From: Ktedonobacterales bacterium
GTDB taxonomy: Bacteria; Chloroflexota; Ktedonobacteria; Ktedonobacterales; Ktedonobacteraceae
Length of the DNA: 64,000 nt
Assembly: GCA_027451525.1 (NCBI GenBank)
Contig: DAIDJF010000024.1
Coordinates: 1-64,000, forward strand
Direction: 5' to 3'
The notes beneath the pieces are model-generated. The model saw nothing but the letters and a program-made list of their open reading frames with translations. It had not been told where the DNA came from and searched no databases. A program made the translations under genes and the position numbers. This document shows positions 60,691-64,000 of the stretch, in pieces; positions within the stretch are counted from its first letter, which is position 1, and each line of letters begins with the position of its first letter.

Positions 60691-61425
60691 GTGGATACAA
60701 GTGCATTATTCTTACATACATCAACACAGTTGCTTCAGATAGTTGCAATTGCTTTTAATATCCTCATTGCACTTATACCAACGGGTTTTAGACTACTGAC
60801 CAGGAAACGTAAGAAGGTCTGTTATGAGACCATTATACATGATGACATGCTTAAAATGGCAGGCGGATTGCAAATATACTATAACAGAACGATTATTAGC
60901 AAGGCTGGATTATTGGAGATAAAGATTCGCAATCTTGGCAACACGGAAATCCCTCATTTTACGAACCCAATCAAATTTACTTTTGGGGTGAATACGCGCG
61001 TCTTAGAGGTAGAGGCCGTGCAAAGTAACCCCAAGATGAAGGTAGCACACGCTATTCGCAGTGATATTGCCCCTCTTGGTCAACTCTGTGAGGCGGAGGT
61101 GCATGTAGCAGCAATGAATGTTGAAGATTGTATTAACGTACAATTTTTACTTGATAAGCAGACGAATCCTATGCTGAATGAAGACCAAAGTGTATGTAAA
61201 GTTAGTTGTCAGATTGTTGGGGTACGAGAGGGCATCGTGGAAGGTGCCTCATTGCAGCGGACATCGGCAAAAATCTATAGCTACTTACTCAATATAGCAA
61301 TGTTACTAGCCGCAATATGCTTTGGCAATTATTTGCGCGCGGGGCTAACGCTTGCTAGTGGTACCTCGTTTATCTGTTTGCTCATTGTGGGAACACTCGT
61401 CTTTTGGAGAGTTAATGAGATGTAA
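60691..61425 (+). CDS. Membrane protein with beta-rich cytoplasmic domain, unknown family
   Basis: A protein of about 244 residues. A transmembrane helix near the N-terminus (LLQIVAIAFNILIALIP) is followed by a basic stretch. The middle domain (about 50-190) is beta-rich, and its LLEIKIRNLGNTEIPHFTNP segment resembles domains seen in predicted membrane effector or sensor proteins of several phyla. Two C-terminal helices end it. GTG 60691 is preferred to ATG 60655 because of AAGGG at about 10 bases and the promoter position. It starts an AT-rich module with the two following genes, 35 and 21 bases apart. Confidence 0.6.
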   Translation: MDTSALFLHTSTQLLQIVAIAFNILIALIPTGFRLLTRKRKKVCYETIIHDDMLKMAGGLQIYYNRTIISKAGLLEIKIRNLGNTEIPHFTNPIKFTFGVNTRVLEVEAVQSNPKMKVAHAIRSDIAPLGQLCEAEVHVAAMNVEDCINVQFLLDKQTNPMLNEDQSVCKVSCQIVGVREGIVEGASLQRTSAKIYSYLLNIAMLLAAICFGNYLRAGLTLASGTSFICLLIVGTLVFWRVNEM

Positions 61426-61460
61426 TAAAGGTTTTTCTGGATAGAGATTGGAGTATGGAT

Positions 61461-63176
61461 ATGAACAGGGGGCTTAGAGCCGCAATTTTTATTGGGCTAT
61501 GTATGTTGTTAGTTGGGGTGTGGGTATTGATGTATCACCTCAATAATGGGCAGGCGCAGCTTCACAACCAGACACATTCAGACGGGCCTGCATCTAATGC
61601 ATGTGGTTCTTTCCCGGCTGAAGGGAGCAATGGCATCGGTGCGGTTTTGCTGGATGGCGAGCGCGTTGGTGTAAGTGATGGAACTGTTCCATTTTACACC
61701 CCAAATAGCAATTATATCCTTAAATGTGATGGTACAAATGAATTCCTATTATGTCAACAAGCACCACAATCGCTGCATTGTAATAATGCGATGAACGCTT
61801 TTAGTCAACAAATCTCTCAAACGGCGGATGATGCTGAATCATTGATCTATCGGCAGAATGTTTCTTTGCAAGAAAGCTTTAGTGTTAGCAAGTCTGTCAA
61901 TTTGAGCCATACCATTATTGTAGGTATTTCGTTATCATCAAGCAGTGAGAACTTGAATAATAGCCTCTATCTCCTACAAGGCGTATATGTTGCGCAAGAA
62001 GAATATAACCGTACTCATCTAAACGCAAAGTTACGGGTGTTAATAGCAAATTTTGGCGATAGTATTGATACTGCGACACAGACCTTGTTGCAAATTGTTG
62101 ATGTTATCGAGGCGGATAGGAAGGGCGATAACTCTGTTGTGGGCATTGTTAACATCCCTTTTATTGCCACCTCGGCGGCCGATCAATCACTGCAATTTCG
62201 TACGGCTTTGCAAAAACTTGCGGGATTGAATATGCCTGTTGTTTTTCCCAATGGGGCGAGTGGGTCTGAAAGTGAGCAGGTATTAGCTAGCACAATGTTC
62301 CATATAGGTGTACCTGCGGTGCATGAAGGAATCGCTGATGCAATTTTTGCACGCAAATATTTGGCAACAGGCAGTGTCGTCGTGTATACTGATACTAGTG
62401 ATAGTTATAGCAGCAATTTGGCTTGTTCGTTTGTATCACAGTTGCTACAGCAATATTTTGGGAACTGTAGTGTGCCAATAAACACGCTATGTAATCAAAC
62501 GGCATACATCCATTGTGTTTATTATACAGTTAATGATGCGAATAGTTTAAGCGCGTCAGTGCCAGAAGCAATGGGCTTTACGCCTAATCTAATTTATTTT
62601 GCGGGTAATGCCAGCGACGTAAAGACGCTTATGGGGGCATTAAGAGCCAATCAACAGTTCCAGCAAGATCTGGGTGTGCGTATTTTGGGGAGTGATGCTC
62701 TCTATCAAGGACAATTTACGCCAGTTGAGTATGCATATATGGATTTTAGTGCGTTTGCCTTTCCTGACGAGTGGCCTGATCAGAAGCTATTACAAAATCC
62801 ATTTGTTGATGAGTATGGCATTGATTTTCAAGGTTGGCCGCCGCGTTCGGGTTATGGCTTTGCGCGCCCCAATAGTGTTGCAACACTGGCGTATGATGCT
62901 ACGGATGTCTTTACGAAAAGTATTGAGAATGTGTCAAATAACGGACAAAATCCGGCTTTCATTGCTACAACCGTCTTGTCCGCGATCAGACAAAATGAAT
63001 TCCAGGGCTTTAGTGGCTACATCCACTTTGATAGCCAGGGTAACCCGATCAAGAAAGCGATTGTTTTTCTGATCATTGGTGATAAAGGAATTGCTTTGGG
63101 TAAAGCTCAAATGCAGCAAATGGTTCTGGGCTGTTTTTTGTCACCTGCGCAAGAACCCAATTGTCTTCAGTATTAA
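61461..63176 (+). CDS. Membrane-anchored type 1 periplasmic-binding-protein-like receptor
   Basis: The 571-residue protein has an N-terminal transmembrane anchor (AAIFIGLCMLLVGVWVLMYHL) and a disulfide-rich stalk (about 40-120). A type 1 periplasmic-binding-protein fold follows (about 150-540; IIVGISLSSSSENLNNSLYLLQG, VVGIVNIPFIATSAADQS, GSVVVYTDTSDSYSSN, PNLIYFAGNASDVKTLMGAL, ILGSDALY). It looks like the branched-chain amino acid receptor group but has no ABC permease genes beside it, so it probably senses rather than transports. ATG 61461 is preferred because GGAG lies 7 bases upstream. It lies between the membrane protein and the helical protein. Confidence 0.8.
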   Translation: MNRGLRAAIFIGLCMLLVGVWVLMYHLNNGQAQLHNQTHSDGPASNACGSFPAEGSNGIGAVLLDGERVGVSDGTVPFYTPNSNYILKCDGTNEFLLCQQAPQSLHCNNAMNAFSQQISQTADDAESLIYRQNVSLQESFSVSKSVNLSHTIIVGISLSSSSENLNNSLYLLQGVYVAQEEYNRTHLNAKLRVLIANFGDSIDTATQTLLQIVDVIEADRKGDNSVVGIVNIPFIATSAADQSLQFRTALQKLAGLNMPVVFPNGASGSESEQVLASTMFHIGVPAVHEGIADAIFARKYLATGSVVVYTDTSDSYSSNLACSFVSQLLQQYFGNCSVPINTLCNQTAYIHCVYYTVNDANSLSASVPEAMGFTPNLIYFAGNASDVKTLMGALRANQQFQQDLGVRILGSDALYQGQFTPVEYAYMDFSAFAFPDEWPDQKLLQNPFVDEYGIDFQGWPPRSGYGFARPNSVATLAYDATDVFTKSIENVSNNGQNPAFIATTVLSAIRQNEFQGFSGYIHFDSQGNPIKKAIVFLIIGDKGIALGKAQMQQMVLGCFLSPAQEPNCLQY

Positions 63177-63197
63177 AGATCGGAAGGAGTGTAAGCT

Positions 63198-64000
63198 ATG
63201 CAACGCAATAATGGTGAACAGAATGAAGAGACTCCTCGTCCATCTTTTAAAGTGAAAAGGGTGCGCTCTGGACGAGAAAATGCTGGTGGTATGAATAAGG
63301 AGGCTCAGGACGTCTGGAAAGAAGGCAAGGACTTAGAGGAACTGGAGACTGGAAATCGTCTTGAGAATTTGCAGGCAGCAATGCGTAAATATCAGCACGT
63401 GCTATTGCTTGTGGCGGGGAATGAGGGTCTTGTTCAAGAAATCACTGGGATAATTGCGCGTGTTAGTGCTGAAATTGAGCGGTTTAATGCACAGGTGCAA
63501 GTATTTTCTGATGAAAGCGAGCAAATTCGTGACGTACCTGCAAGAATACAATCTGCTCCTACCCAGCCAAATGGTAATTTTGTAGAAATAAGGCGAAGAC
63601 CGAGACGTAGCGAGCCTGTGATAAATGCAACCATGCAGGGAAATTTGCAAAGAGCGAGATCACTGTATAGTCAAAGCAATGGAGACCGTGAACGCAATTT
63701 AGGAGAGGCGATTAGACTATATCAGGTTGTCTTAGATAATCTGCCATATGATAATGACGTAGCTACGTTAGTGAAACGAGAGATGTCACAAGCCATTGAT
63801 GAACAGGCACAAATAGCTGAAAACACCTTGAATGCTCCTAATATGCCTGCCGCTACTCAGCAAGCACTTGCGCCAACCCTAAATGTGGTGAGAGAAATGC
63901 TGACAGCTATACGGTCGGTAACGGAGCATAATAGGGAAGAGACAATTGCTATAGGTAAAAAAGGGCGTGATGTCGAAGGCATAATTGACTTCAAAGCTGC
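63198..64000 (+). CDS. Helical protein of unknown function, truncated by window end
   Basis: An open frame from ATG 63198 (GGAAGGAG about 8 bases upstream) runs without stop to the last base, giving at least 267 residues. The N-terminal 40 residues are charged and disordered. The rest is Glu/Gln/Arg-rich helix (NRLENLQAAMRKYQHVLLLV, EITGIIARVSAEIERF, RNLGEAIRLYQVVLDNL), suggesting coiled-coil or TPR-like helices. No transmembrane segment, signal or catalytic motif appears in the visible part. It follows the receptor gene by 21 bases and is very probably co-transcribed. The family is unknown to me. Confidence 0.7.
   Translation, partial: MQRNNGEQNEETPRPSFKVKRVRSGRENAGGMNKEAQDVWKEGKDLEELETGNRLENLQAAMRKYQHVLLLVAGNEGLVQEITGIIARVSAEIERFNAQVQVFSDESEQIRDVPARIQSAPTQPNGNFVEIRRRPRRSEPVINATMQGNLQRARSLYSQSNGDRERNLGEAIRLYQVVLDNLPYDNDVATLVKREMSQAIDEQAQIAENTLNAPNMPAATQQALAPTLNVVREMLTAIRSVTEHNREETIAIGKKGRDVEGIIDFKA

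Overview
The window looks like a chromosomal segment of a spore-forming or filamentous Chloroflexota bacterium of the Ktedonobacteria type. This is inferred from protein style, not proven. The features behind it are many two-component and GAF/PAS proteins, a PknB-like kinase with a beta-propeller ectodomain, lipoproteins with typical lipoboxes, a kumamolisin-type acid protease with a Pro/Thr linker, moderate GC and extended -10 promoters. No rRNA, tRNA, tmRNA, CRISPR array, phage or transposase gene was seen.

Layout. 0-8.5 kb: TetR regulator, small secreted protein, smpB operon with a hotdog thioesterase and a VOC protein, an MMPL exporter translationally coupled to an AttH/CrtC-like lipoprotein, and a PhoD-like phosphatase. 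9-12.6 kb: a KdpD/KdpE-like pair whose kinase has an eroded ATP-binding domain, followed by three exact-phase 11-bp direct repeats. 12.9-23.3 kb: a Pil-Chp-like chemosensory cluster (DUF4388 protein, PilG-like and PilH-like receivers, CheW, a receptor with a GFGG(Q/S)Q-repeat tail, giant ChpA-like CheA, small coiled-coil protein). 23.3-24.4 kb: leuB on the other strand. 24.7-30 kb: a four-gene oxidoreductase built from complex I parts (NuoB, a half-NuoI/half-NuoE chimera, NuoF, a NuoG/GltD/ferredoxin fusion) with no NuoC, NuoD or membrane subunits, closed by a strong terminator. 30-34.6 kb: GH1 beta-glucosidase, two uncharacterised proteins, a PPOX-fold flavoenzyme.

34.6-44.4 kb: a pyrimidine operon. 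A consensus promoter leads into a structured leader with a 50-codon leader ORF ending inside an intrinsic terminator, as in enterobacterial pyrBI attenuation. Then come pyrB, carA, carB, a lone fumarate-reductase-type flavoprotein where pyrD might be expected, pyrC and pyrE. 44.4-51.5 kb: small membrane proteins, DoxX, a GT-C glycosyltransferase, a membrane-anchored sulfite-oxidase-fold molybdoenzyme, a glutaredoxin-thioredoxin reductase fusion and a lipoprotein with a duplicated COG4315 repeat. 51.7-60.4 kb: sedolisin, GAF-PAS histidine kinase, Ser/Thr kinase, a lipoprotein paralogous to that kinase's ectodomain, and a cupin. 60.6-64 kb: a more AT-rich module of a membrane protein, a membrane-anchored type 1 periplasmic-binding-protein receptor and a helical protein running off the window.

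A family of palindromic MITE-like repeats occurs three times (window start, about 6.6 kb, about 40.5 kb). The best candidates for undescribed biology are the CD-less Nuo-like complex, the pyr leader plus fumarate-reductase-like gene, the FG-repeat chemoreceptor, and the kinase/lipoprotein ectodomain pair. All functions are inferred from sequence motifs; no database search was run.
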